Assembly (NCBI GenBank): GCA_027486755.1
Contig: JAIXOM010000041.1
Span: forward strand, 115,973-179,972
Direction of reading: 5' to 3'
Source of the DNA: Comamonadaceae bacterium
Lineage (GTDB): Bacteria; Pseudomonadota; Gammaproteobacteria; Burkholderiales; Burkholderiaceae_C
DNA: 64,000 nt
Shown here: positions 32,901 through 44,900 of the stretch, piece after piece
Layout: each line of letters starts with the position of its first letter
Numbering within the stretch: the stretch's first letter is position 1
Notes under the pieces: generated by a model
The model's input: only the letters and a program-made list of their open reading frames with translations
Databases searched by the model: none
Told to the model about the DNA's origin: nothing
Position numbers and translations under genes: made by a program

Positions 32901-35900
32901 GACAGAGCCGTCAGGTCGAGCGCGCCAGCGCTGCGCACGTTGGCCTGGCTGGCCAGCAGGGTGAGCGTTGCGCCGAAATTGTTGGCACTGTCGAGCGTCA
33001 CGCTCTGGCCGGCTGCGCTGATGCGCGTCTGGCCGCCCACGCTGAGCACGCCGCTGTCGCTCACCGCACCAGCTGCAGTGATGCGCAGCTCGCCACTGAC
33101 GTTGATCGTCCCCAAGTCCAGCGCATTGACATCATGGATCACCGCACTGGCGGCGCTGATGCTCAGCGCTCCGCCAAAATTGTTCGCCGCATGCGTCAAG
33201 ACCAAGGGCTGAGCTGAAGACGTAAGCGATGTATTGCCCGCCACCGTCAAGGCACCGCTCTGGCTGATCACGCCGGTGCTGGTCACGCTCAGGCGTCCAG
33301 CCAGAGCCGTGGTACCCAAAGCCGTGGTGCCGCCAGACTGGGTGCTGATGAGGCCGCCCGATCCGGTGGAAGTACCCCTGAGGCTGAGATTGCCGCCAGC
33401 GACCACTGTCGCACTGCCCACGCCATCGAGCAGCACATCCAGCGCATCGACATCGCTGGCATTGACCGCACCAGCACCCCGCACGGTGATGGCGCCGGTA
33501 AATTGGTTGGCCTTGCTCAGGTTCAGGCTGGCCGTGCTACCGGCATTCAAAACCGTGGCGCCAGCGACGGTCAAGGTGCTGCCCGCAGCCTGCGTCACCG
33601 TACCCGCCGCGCTGCTCAAGCTCAGGCTCGCACTGGTGTAAGCACCCGCCAGTGCCATGTTGCGGCCCGCATCCAGGCTCAGGGCGCCATCGGCAGTGAT
33701 ACCGCCCAGGTAGAGATCACGCCGCGCACTCAGACTCAGATCGGTGGCATCCAGCACGCTGGCCGAAGACAGACGCAGGTCTTGGGTGGCGCCGACACCG
33801 GCCTTGCCCTGATCGCGGGTCTGCAGGTCCAGCAGCACCTCATCGGAGCCCGCAATCTGCAGGTAGATGTCACCGGCCGCAGCTTGTGCATGAATGCGGT
33901 CAGCATTGACCTCAAGCATCGCCCCGGCCGCCCCGATGCCAAGGTCAGCCTCGATGTCAAGCACGCCCAGGTTCATATTGACCTTGACATTGCCCAACTG
34001 CGGCATGCTCAAGCTGCGCGCGTGCAAGCTCAGGCTGTCCAAATCGAGGTTCAGGTTGGCAAAGCCCGGGGCCTCGCGCAGCACCAGATCCACCCCGGTC
34101 ACCGACAAGCTGCCCCTGTCGCCGACATTTTGAGGCGCCACCAACTCCAGGCTTTGCACACCCGCCCAGCGCATGGCGTCGTTCTGGCCGGCAAACAGGC
34201 CATACAGGAAGCTCACCGAGGTATTGCTCGAGGTCACCGAGAGCGAGCCGGCTTCAGGCGCGTCGTCCTTCGCGAAGCGTATGCCTTGCAGGAACTCCAC
34301 CTCTTGCGTGCCATTGATCACCAACTGGCCGCCGCTGCGCAGAACCACCTCGCCAGAGAACACCACCTTGCCGGTGGCGTTGATGGTGATATCACCATCC
34401 ACATACACACGTTCGCCAAAGCTCACATTCATCGCATCGCCGACCACCAGGCCCTCTAGGCTGGACAGCTCAAGCACCTCCAGACGCAAGGCCCAGGCAT
34501 CGCGGTCGGCCGCTGAGCGAGCAACCAGGTCACCCAACTGCGAACGCGCTGCTGTCAGCACATCGCCGACCTCATAGCCTCCGCCGACCGATACCAGGCT
34601 TACCGCAGTCACGCTGCCGTTCTTGACCGTGATATTGGCAGTCGCGCCGCTGCCACTGCCTCCGGTGAGCACCACACCCTGGTAGGTGAAGCTGCCGTCC
34701 TGGTTGGCCACTGCCTCGCTGGTATCGGCGCCAAAGCGCTGGCCGTTTTGCGCGATGCGGATGCTAGAGGCGGTGTTGCCTATGCCGTCGCCCACCCGGC
34801 CGTCGATGGTGATGTTGCCCTTGTAGGCCGAGAGCTTGAGCACGTCCTGAGTTCCGGTACTGCCGTTGACGCGTCCCGTCACACGGAAGTTGCCAGCCAA
34901 ATCAGTTACGGCGTCGCCCATGGCCAGAGTGACCGTGCCGTCAAAGCGGACCGCGTCGTTGATCAGAGCGCCTTCGCTCAAGCTCAAATTCGTCCCGTCG
35001 ACAAACTCAGTGGTGTTGCCCGGGCCAAAGATCTGCAGCGTCTTGCCCTTGACCGTACCGGCCACCGCCACCTTGCCGCCCGTGCCTTGCGACTGAATCG
35101 TCAGCGGCACCGAGACCGCCAGCGTCGAACCACTGCCGCCCATGGCCACCGGGTTGGAGCCGCCAGAAGAGCCGATCACCAGAACCGGGATGTCCTTGAG
35201 CTTGCTCGGGTCTAGCGCCAGCCCGCCGCCGGCGCCGCCCAGCGAAATCGCCACGCCCGCCTCAGGCGTGACCTGCAGACCGGTACCGGGCGCCGCAAAG
35301 GCGGTCAGGTCGACCGACTGGCCCGGCGGTGGGGCCGGGATCTTGACCGACTGCACCACCATCGCCAGCACCTTGCCCTCGGCATCCTTGGACAGCACGC
35401 TTTGCACCGCCAAGTTGGAATCGGCTGCGCCGTTGACCCCATATTGCTTGAGCCCCGACAGCGTGATCTTCTCGCTGATGTTGAGCACAAGGCGGCTGGC
35501 ATCGCGCACGCGCAGATCACCCTCGATCACCAGGGCCTTGGCATCGACCACCAGGCGGGTATCGCCCAAATCGATAGGGCCATCGCCCTGGGCCTTGATC
35601 ACTATCGAGTCGCCCACCAAGCGCAAGGTGCCCAGGGTCTGGTCCCACTCGATGTTTTCGATGCCCGAGACCAGCTTGCCATTGGCCAGCGTCACCACAT
35701 TTTTGGTGGTCGACGAGGCCACGGGTTTGAAGCGCAGGCTCAAGGTGTCGTCTTGCATCTCGCTCGGGCCGCTGTCCACGTCTTCCAGCCTGAGTGTGCG
35801 CGGCAGGCCGTCGGCCGCCACGGTGTTGCCCAGGTCCAGCGTGATCTGATCGGCCCCCTCGGAGGCGCGCACCACCAGCGGCGCATCGCTCAGGCGCGCC

Positions 35901-38900
35901 ACCGTCAACTCGTCGGCCAACAAGCCCAGGCGAACCTCGTCGAGCGGGCTGCGGTTCAGTCGCAGCGCATTGCCGCCAGTGGCCAAAATCTCGAAGTTGC
36001 CCGCGTTGTACGAGGCCTTGAGCGCCACCGGCTTTTGCACCACCAGCGGCACCTCGCGCACCACCGTGTTCACGCCGTCGCTCAGCGTCACCACCAGCGG
36101 GCCGCTGATGCCTTCTTTACCTGGCATGAATTGCAGATTGCCCACTTCGGCCAAGAACAGCGAGAGCTTGGCCACCGTGCCGCTGATCTTGACGCCCGAG
36201 GCGCTGGCCTGCACGGCCACGCCCAGGCGGATGGCATCAGCCGCCGAGACGCCGAAGGCGCCCTGGGCCACGTCCAACTGCACCGACACATTGGGGGTGT
36301 TGTCGCCATCGACCGCCGTCCTGCGCAGATCGGCGTCATAGAGCGAGCCGGCCGGGAAGGTCAGCGGCGTGGCCTCATCACCGGCCACCATCAGCGTGTC
36401 GGGCAGGCGCAGATTGAGCGCGGCCGACGCGGAAGGCGCGGCAAAGCGCAAGATCGGCTGATCCTTGGCAATCGCGGTCACCATGCCGGTCTTGCCATCG
36501 ATGGCGGCGCCCAACCAGTCGCTGCCCTTGGCCACGCCCATCTCGCCGCGGCCTGCGGCCTGCACCCAGGTCGCACCCAGATCGTCCGACATCCAAACGC
36601 CGCCGTTATTGCCCGAAGCGGTGGCCACCAAAGAGGTGCCGTCGGCGCTGATCGCCACCCGGGTGCCCTGCCCCAGCGCAGCGACCTGCGTCCATCGCCA
36701 GTTGGCCAGGCGGGTGTCGGCGTAGAAGATCTGCCCGCCAACCGTCGAGGCCACCCACTGCCTGCCGCTGGCATCAGCGCCGACCGACAGCCAGTCGCCG
36801 TTGTTGAGCGCGCCGCGTGTGACATCGGTCCAAGCGATGCCGTTTTGGCCCAGGCCAGCGGCAATCGCGCGGCCGTTGCTGGCCAGCTTGATGTCGGCCA
36901 CCTGCATGGCGCTGGCCGCCGTGTTGCTGCGCAGGCTGGTCATCACCACCTTGTAGTGCTTGTAGGCGGTGGTGTTGGCAAAGCCTACAGCGGCTGCCTC
37001 GGTGCGCCGTGCGGTGCCCAGGCCGGTGTTGCCCTGGGCAATCTGGGTCCAGCCCGTGCCCGACCAGTCGGCCGCGCCGTTGGAGCCAAAGACCGTGAAG
37101 CTCATCGGATCGCGCTCCGGCGCATCGTTGGCGCTGGTGAACTGCAGGCTGTTGACCACATCGGCTTGCGACAGCGTGAAGACCAGGCCGCTGCCTGCCT
37201 TGTCGCGGTTGAGGTATTTGCTGCCACTGTTGGCATCGACCACATTGGCCGCACCCTCTCCCGAACCCGTGTTGCCTGAAGAAGCGCTCACGCTGTCGAT
37301 CAGGGTGCTGACCACACCCTGGTAGATCGCGCCGGCGCTGGCGCCGTTGGCCGAGCGGCCGGTGACGGCCAGCCAAGTCTTGCCGTCGGCGGCCAGGCTC
37401 AGGTCTTGCCAGTTGCGGCTCGGCAGGCTCAAGGTGTTCCAGCTGCGTCCATCAGCGGCCAGCTCGCGCAAGGTGCCAGGGGTGTCGCGGTCACCCCACA
37501 GGGTCACGCCGAACAAACCAGAGTAGCTAAAGCGCTCGCTGCCTGCGCGGTCGGCCAGCAGCACCCGGCCTTCGTCGGTGACCAGCACATCGGTGTAGTT
37601 GTCGGCCGGTGCGCGCACCAAGGTCCAGTTGTTACCGCCATCGCGCGAGATCGCCACCATGCCCGCATTGGACAGGGCCGCCATCTGCTGGCCATTGGGC
37701 GAGACCGAGACATGGTCAAAGCCCTGGCCCAAGGGCAGCGTGCTGTCGAGGTAGACGCCGGCGATCTGCATCGCGGCCGCATCGGCCGAGCGCAGCTCGG
37801 TAAAGACCAGCTTGTAGTACTGGAAGCTCCGGCTGTTGGCAAAGCTCACCGTGCTGGTTGCGCCGCGCTCGGTGCTCAAACCGGTGGCCGCGCTGGCCAC
37901 CTGCGTCCAGGCCGTGCTGTCCCAGGCCAGCGGTGTGTTCGAGCCCAGCAGCACAAAGCGCGTGGGGTCGCTGCCCGAATCATTGTTGGCGCTGGTGAAG
38001 TCAATGCGGTTGATCACGCGCGGGGCTTGCAGCGCCGTGAGCAAGCCGCTGCCGGCCTTGGCCGCATTGACGTACTTGGTGTCCCGGTCGCCGTCGAGCG
38101 CAGCCGCCGCGCCGCTGCCAAAAGGCACCGCACCCGGCGAGGCAGCATCCGAGCGGGCCGTCACCAGGCCCAGTTCGGCCAAGCGCACCGCCGCGCTGGT
38201 GCCAGCGCCGCTGCTCAAGGTGTTGCCCAGGCGCACCTCGCTGACCTGCATGCCAAAGGCCGTGGCCGCATTGCGCAGATCGGTCAGCACCAGCTTGTAG
38301 TACTTGAAGCTTTGCGTATTGGCAAAGGCCACGGTGTTGGTGGCCCGCCGCGCGGTGCTCAAGCCGGTCTGGCCGGTGGCAATCTGCGTCCAGGCCGGAT
38401 CGGCCCAGCCCAACTCGAAGTTCGAGCCCAGCAGCACGTAGCGCATCGGATCGCGGTCGGGGCCGTCGTTGCCCGTGGTCAGGGTCAGCGATTCCACCAC
38501 CGCCGAGTCCGACAGCGTCACCAAGAGGCCGGAATCGACCTTGTTGCGGTTGAGGTACTTGCTGTCGTTGCGCCCGTCGATCGCTCGGTCCACACCCTCG
38601 CCGTTGGGCGTGATCGCTCCCGGCGAAGCAGTGGCCGCAACCATGGTCGCGCGCTGCTCGGTGTAGACCAGCTTGTAGTAGCGGTAGCTGGCGTTGTTGG
38701 CAAAGCTCACATGGCTGGTGGTCGAGCGCGCATCGGCCAGGCCCGTCGCGCCCGCCGACACAGCGTTCCAGCCCGCGTCGTCCCACTCGAGGTTGGCGTT
38801 GGCGCCAAAGAGCGCGTAGCGCGTCGGGTCGCTTTGCGGCGAGTCCTCACCCGAGGTGAAGTTCAGCCCACGCAGTACGTCGGCACTGTCCAGGTTGAAC

Positions 38901-41900
38901 AGCAAGCCCGGCGTGGCCGTCTTGATGTCCATGAACTTGTTGTCGCTGCTGGCGGCCGACACCAACTTCAGTTCGGCCAGGCGCGGCGCGGTACCTGCCT
39001 TGGCATTGCTGCTCAAGGCGCCGCCGAGCTTGACCTCGGTGACCTGCATGCCGAAGGCCGTGGTGGCGTTGCGCAGGTCGGTCAGCACCAGCTTGTAGTA
39101 CTTGTAGCTTTGGCCGTTGTCAAAGCTCACCGTGTTGGTGGATCGGCGCAGCGTGTTCAGACCCGTCTGGCCGGTGGCGATCTGCGTCCAGCCCGCGTCG
39201 GCCCAGGCCAGCTCTTCGTTGGCGCCGAGCAAGATGTAGCGCATCGGGTCGCGATCGGGGCCGTCGTTACCGGTGGTCAGGGTGAGTGAACCAATCACGG
39301 CCTCGTGCGAGAGCGTGATCACCATGCCCGCATCGACCTTGTTGCGGTTGAGGTATTTGCTGCCCGTGCTGCCGTCTATGGCTTTTTCCACGCCCTCGCC
39401 GCCAGGCGTGACCGCACCGGGCGAGGCCGTGGCCGAGACCATGACCGGCCGCAGCTCGGTGTAGGCGAGCTTGTAGTACTTGAAGCTGCGGGTATTGGCA
39501 AAGCTCACGTCGCTGCTGGCCTTGCGCGCCTCGGGCAGGTTGGTGGCGCCCTGGGCCATCAGGCTCCAGCCGCTGTCACCCCAGGACAAGAGCTCGTTGG
39601 AGCCGAACAGCGCGTAGCGCGTCGGGTCGCGCTCGGGCGCGTCGGCGCTGGTGGTGAACTTGAGCCCGGTCAGGACCGCCGGGCTGGCCAGGGTGACGAT
39701 GCGCCCCGGGTTCTCGAGGCTGGTGTTGACGTAGCGCGTCTGGCTGCTGCCGTCAAACAGATTGATCGTTCCATCGGTCGATGCCACCAGGCCCTCGGAG
39801 GGCGAAGACGCCGTTACCACACCGCCTTGGTCCAGGCTTTGCGCGCTGCCCCACGTCAGGCCACCATCGCGCGAGATGTAGATGCCCATCTGGCCGTTGC
39901 TGGCCGGCGAAACCGCCACCATCACATCGCCGTGCGCCGCCAGATCGGCCCAGGCCTGATTGCCACCGCCCTCGGGCGTGAAGGCCTGCACCGCGTTGAG
40001 CTCGGCGCTGGCCTGATTGAGCAGACCGTTTTGCATGACGGTCACCGTCAGGCTGCGCTGGTCCTCCTGTGCCACATGGGTGTAGAGAATCTTCTCGGCG
40101 TTGGTGAAGTAGGCATTCAGGGCGGCCAGCTTGCCAGTGAAGGTGCGTGCGTTGTCCGGACCCGAAACGATCACGTCGTCGTCCGGGTTATCTTCGGTCC
40201 CGCCGTCGTCCGAGGCGGCGTCAAACACGCCATCGCGCGCGGCCAGGGTCACGGTCATCGTGTCGGTAGCGTTGCCGGCAAAGGGCGAGCCGGTGAAGAC
40301 GATGCGCGACTTGCCGTCGCGCAGCACATTGAACTGCGCCGGAATCGAGACCGCCGGCGCACCCGCGGCCGGGCCGATGATCCGCATGATCGCATCGGGA
40401 ATCACGCCCGAGAAGTCCAGATCGGTCACATCGGTGCCGGCCTCGCTCAGGGTGTTGTTGCCCAACTCGCCCACGAACACATAGCGGTCAGCGCCCTCGC
40501 CGCCCACCAGGCGGTTTTGCCCCATCACCGCGTACAGCGTATCTGCGCCGCCGCCGCCGGTGAGTTGGTTGTTACCGGCGCCGGCAAACAGCACATCATT
40601 GCCGCGCCCGCCGGTGAGCTTGTCGTTGCCCAGGCCGGTGATAAAGGTCACGCCCGCATCGCTCTCGGCAAAGGCGCTCAAGTTGTTGTCGCCCAGCAGG
40701 TCGACCACCCGGCCGCCGCCCTTGCCCATCTTGACCGTGTCGTTGCCCTCGTTGCCACGCACGTCGAGCGTGACCGCATTGAGCAGGCGCGAGGCGTCGA
40801 GTGAGTCATTGCCCTGGCCCATGTCGACCACGACTTGGGTGACGCCGGTAAAGCGCTTGTGAAAGCCCAGGAACTCGACATCGACCACGCCAGCGTCCAT
40901 GCCGCTGAGGATCACGCTCTCGGCAGAATCTTCGGTGTTCAAGTAGAGCCGGTCGCTGGCGCGCGTGCCCATGTTGAGCGTGAGCACCCCGTTCTTGACT
41001 GCGCCCAACTCCGGCTTGACGGTCGGCGCCGTCAGCGTCAGGGGGGGCAGCGTGATCTCAAACAGCTTGAACGACATCGTTCCGGTCACCGCTGTCTTGC
41101 CCCAAATGTAGGGGGCCAGCGAGGCCTGGAAGGTCAGGTCAAACAAGTTGAACGGCCCGCCCGGGATGCCCGGAATCAGTCCGGGGTAAAGCATCATGCC
41201 CAGCACCTCAGAGGCGCGGATCTTGCCGTCACCGTCATAGCGCACGCCGCTCACCTGACCATTCTCATCGCGCGAGACGGTACCGGTCTTGATGTCGTTC
41301 ATGTCGGCGGTGATATTCAAGGAGATCGAGCCTCCCACACCGGCCGAGGCGACGCCGGTGACACCGATGCCACCGAGCAGGCCGGCTTCGAGCTTGAGGC
41401 CGAATTCGGGCTTTTCCTTGCCGCCGGTGCCAGGCACCGCCTGACCATTCTTGAAGGCCGGCAAAGTCCAGTCGTTGACATAAAAGCCGTCGAGCGCGTC
41501 AAACGGGTTGCCGCTGGCAATCGCCTTTTGGACGCCGAAGGTGTCAAAGCCGAAGGACAGGTCCACAAAAGCCGATGCGCGGCCAATCGCGCCAATCTCG
41601 ATGCTCAGCCACGACAGCGGCGGGAAGGGAATCGGCACCGAAGCCAGAACCTCGTTAAAGACAAAGTCGAACTCCAGCAGCGGCAACTCGTAGGTGAACA
41701 AGGTGGCGTTGCCGCCGCTGAAGATCTTGGCCCAGTTGCCGATGTCGGTCAGGTAGGGCATGAACTGCAGGCCGCTGCGGCCCGTGGCACTGGCCGAGCC
41801 ACCCGAGGCCTTGCCCGTGACCGCTGCCAGCATCTTGTAGAGCTCGGCGTTGCTGCTGCTGTTGCTCGCAGACGAGCTCTCGCCCTTGACAAAGCGCACG

Positions 41901-44900
41901 TTGTTGGTGCCCAAACCGTAGATGCTGCCCAGCGGGATACCCGCCGTGACGGACAGCAAGGTCTTGATGGCGTCGGGCATGTCCAGCGCGAACTTGACCG
42001 CATCGAGGAAGGACCAGTCGATGCGCTGCAAACCGAGCTCGGGCTTTTCGTCGCGCACCAACTCGTTGACCGTGTCGATCAGGCCGCGCAGCGTGTTGTC
42101 GCTGGCCAGATTGATCGACGCGCGCGCTGGGTCGAGCAGCATGGCCAGCCCAGGCATGGGCGCGGTCAGCGCTTCCACCACATCGCGGAAGGGCGCGGCC
42201 ACGTTGGACACCGCCGTGGCAATGGGCAGCAGGAAGTCCACCACCGCTGACTTCATGTCCAGCTTGAGGTTCTGGATGGAAATCTCGGGGAACTTCACCG
42301 CCTCATCGCCCAGGCTCCAGTCCCAGTCAATCACCAGATCGCTCATCAGCTTGGGCATGCCCACCGCATTGAGCGTGACCCCAAGCCTGAGGTCGGCATT
42401 GACATCAAAGTCGGCGTTCAAGACGGTCTGCGGGCTCGACAGCAGCTGATCGAGCGTGAGCTGACCGGCATCGTTGCCCTGGATGTCCAGATTGAGGGTG
42501 CCGCGCAGGCCGCTGCCCTGATGGCCGGGCTTGGTCAGGTCGGTGTCGCGGTCGATCACTGCGGCCTCAAAGAACAGCAGCTTGCCGCGGCCCTCGAAGG
42601 CGCTGACGGTGTCCGGATCGGTCGGATCGCCGTCCAGGTAAGCCTCGACATTCAGACGCAGCTCGGCCACATCGGCGTCCTCGCCGGTGTTGGCGGCCAG
42701 GAAGAAGCCCTTGCTCGCCGACAGGCCAAAGCCGAAGTCGTATTCCCAGTTGGCCGCCAGCGCAAAGCCGCCGTCCACATCGAGCGCGAAGCCCGGCAGG
42801 CTGATATCGAGCGGCAAATCGAGCCCGGTGCTCAAAACGCGCCCGCCCAGATTCATGTCAAAGCGGATGGCATCGACGCCGCCGGTGGGCAGCGGCATGC
42901 CCGGCTTCCAGGTCGACACCAGGTTGCCGTTGTAGCCGTAGAAACCGACCGACACGTCGTCGACCGTGATCAGCTCGTCGCCGTCGCGGTCGAGCAGGAT
43001 GTCCAGGCCGCTGAACACCTTGAACAGCTCTTCGCGGATCAACTCGACCGGCTTGCCCTCGCCCGAGAGCTTGGTGCGCAGGTCTTGCAACAAGCCCGCG
43101 CGCAGCCCGGCAATCACCGCGCCGGTGTTGGCCAGGCCGGTGCCGATGAAGGGCAGGTCTGCCGCCACGGAGCTTTGGAACAGGTCCTGCACCGCGCCCA
43201 GACCCAGGTCGATGCCATCGAGCACATTGGTCGGGTCGTAGAGCAGCTGCATCAAGGTGCTGCGGCCGGCTGCCGCCAAGTCGAAGTCGGGCAGCTTGAC
43301 CAGCAGCGCATCGGGCGCGTCGGCCGCGGCTGTGCCCGCCAGCTCATTGACCAGGGCGGCGATGCCGCCCGAGCCCAGCGTGGGGTTGGTCGAGACCTGC
43401 AATTGGCCGATCTTGATGTCCTTGCCAAAAATCTTGGCGCTCAGCGGCAGCCCGAGATCGAAGGCGCCCAGGGTCTGCACCACCGGCTTGCCGTCGACCC
43501 AGGTGATGCTCAGGCTGGCGGCATCGGCCAGCGCATCTTCGCCAGCGACCGCCTCGTTGTCCTTGCCGTCGGCATCGAGCACCAGGCTGCCGCCCTTGAC
43601 GCCCATCTCCAGCGGACCGACCTTGAAGTTCAGGTTCACGTCCTCGGCCGCCATGCGGGCCTTGAGCGCCACCCGCGTGCCCGTCTTGGTCTTGGCGTCG
43701 TAGTTCTCCAGACCGATCTTGGGCAGCTCACCGGCCTGCTTGGGCAGGGTCACGCCCAGGCGCAGTTGCAGGTCGGCGCCCAGGGCCAGAGCCACCGTGC
43801 CTTCGCCCGAGGCGTCAAGGAACTGGCCCAGGCCGTCGGGCAGGCTCAGGCCGGCCATATCGGCCAGGCTCTGCAAATCGAGGTTCAGACCAAACTCGTC
43901 GGCATACGCCAGCTTGAGGTTCAGGTCGAGCATGAGCTTGCCGCTGGCCTTGTCGATGCTCAGGTCGAACAGATCCTCGGGCAGGTCCAAGGCCTTTTCG
44001 ATCGCCCGCTCGGCCGCGTCCAGCCCATTGACCGACTCGTCCATCACGTCCTGCAGCTTGCCCAGCCAGGTGTCGCCCAGCACCATCAGCTGCGACAGCG
44101 AGGTGTTGATCACCGGCAGCTGCGCGGTGTAGAAGGCCTGCTCGGCCGCCAAGTCGTCAACGATCTCCAGGCCAAAGCGCACCGCCTCGATGATGTCGCC
44201 AAAGCTGAGGTTGCGCACATCGAGCAGGCTGCCCAGATCGGGCAGCACCACCACCACCGCGCCCTTGGGCACCGAGCCGTTGGCCAGCGACTCCTGCAAG
44301 TTGAAGGGCGAATTGCGCACCTCCACATTGCGCCAGTCGAGCAGGTCAGGCACGTACACGGCCAGCTCAAGGCTCTCGTCGAGTGGCATGCTGGCACTGC
44401 CCGCGCTCACGCTCAGGCCCTTGAGGCTGGCCGAGGCGCTGCCTGACAGATCCACCGTGATGCTGCCCAGCGCCTCGCTGGAGAGCAGCTCGGCCAGGGC
44501 AAAGCGGGCACCGCCCGCCTGATTGGGGGTGCGATCGAGCGCCAGCGTGGCCTCGGCCTCCAGCCTCACGCCCGAGTCCGAATCTTCACCGCCGGCTTGC
44601 AGGCCCAAGAAGCCCAGTTGCGCCGCCACCGTGAGGTCGGTCACGGCCAGCTCGATGCCGGCTTTTGCCGAGAAGTCGTCAATGGCCAGGACGAACTTCT
44701 CGCCGCCCAGCGACAAGATCAGGTCAAAGCCCGCATCAATATCCACCCCCACCTTGCCGGTGGCCGAGGTCGTCAAGGCCACCGGGCTGTCCTCGCCCAG
44801 GCCCAGGTTGATCGGTGTCTCCAAGTCGAGCAGCGAGCCGGCAAACTGCACCGGAATGCGCAACTCGCCGGTGGTGCCGTCGTAAGTGACCTTGCGGTTG

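Noticed and set aside
31214..33205. Possible CRISPR array because of regular repeats
   Set aside because: The period is 192-201 bp, in phase with codons, with no short repeat/unique spacer alternation. It is a protein repeat.
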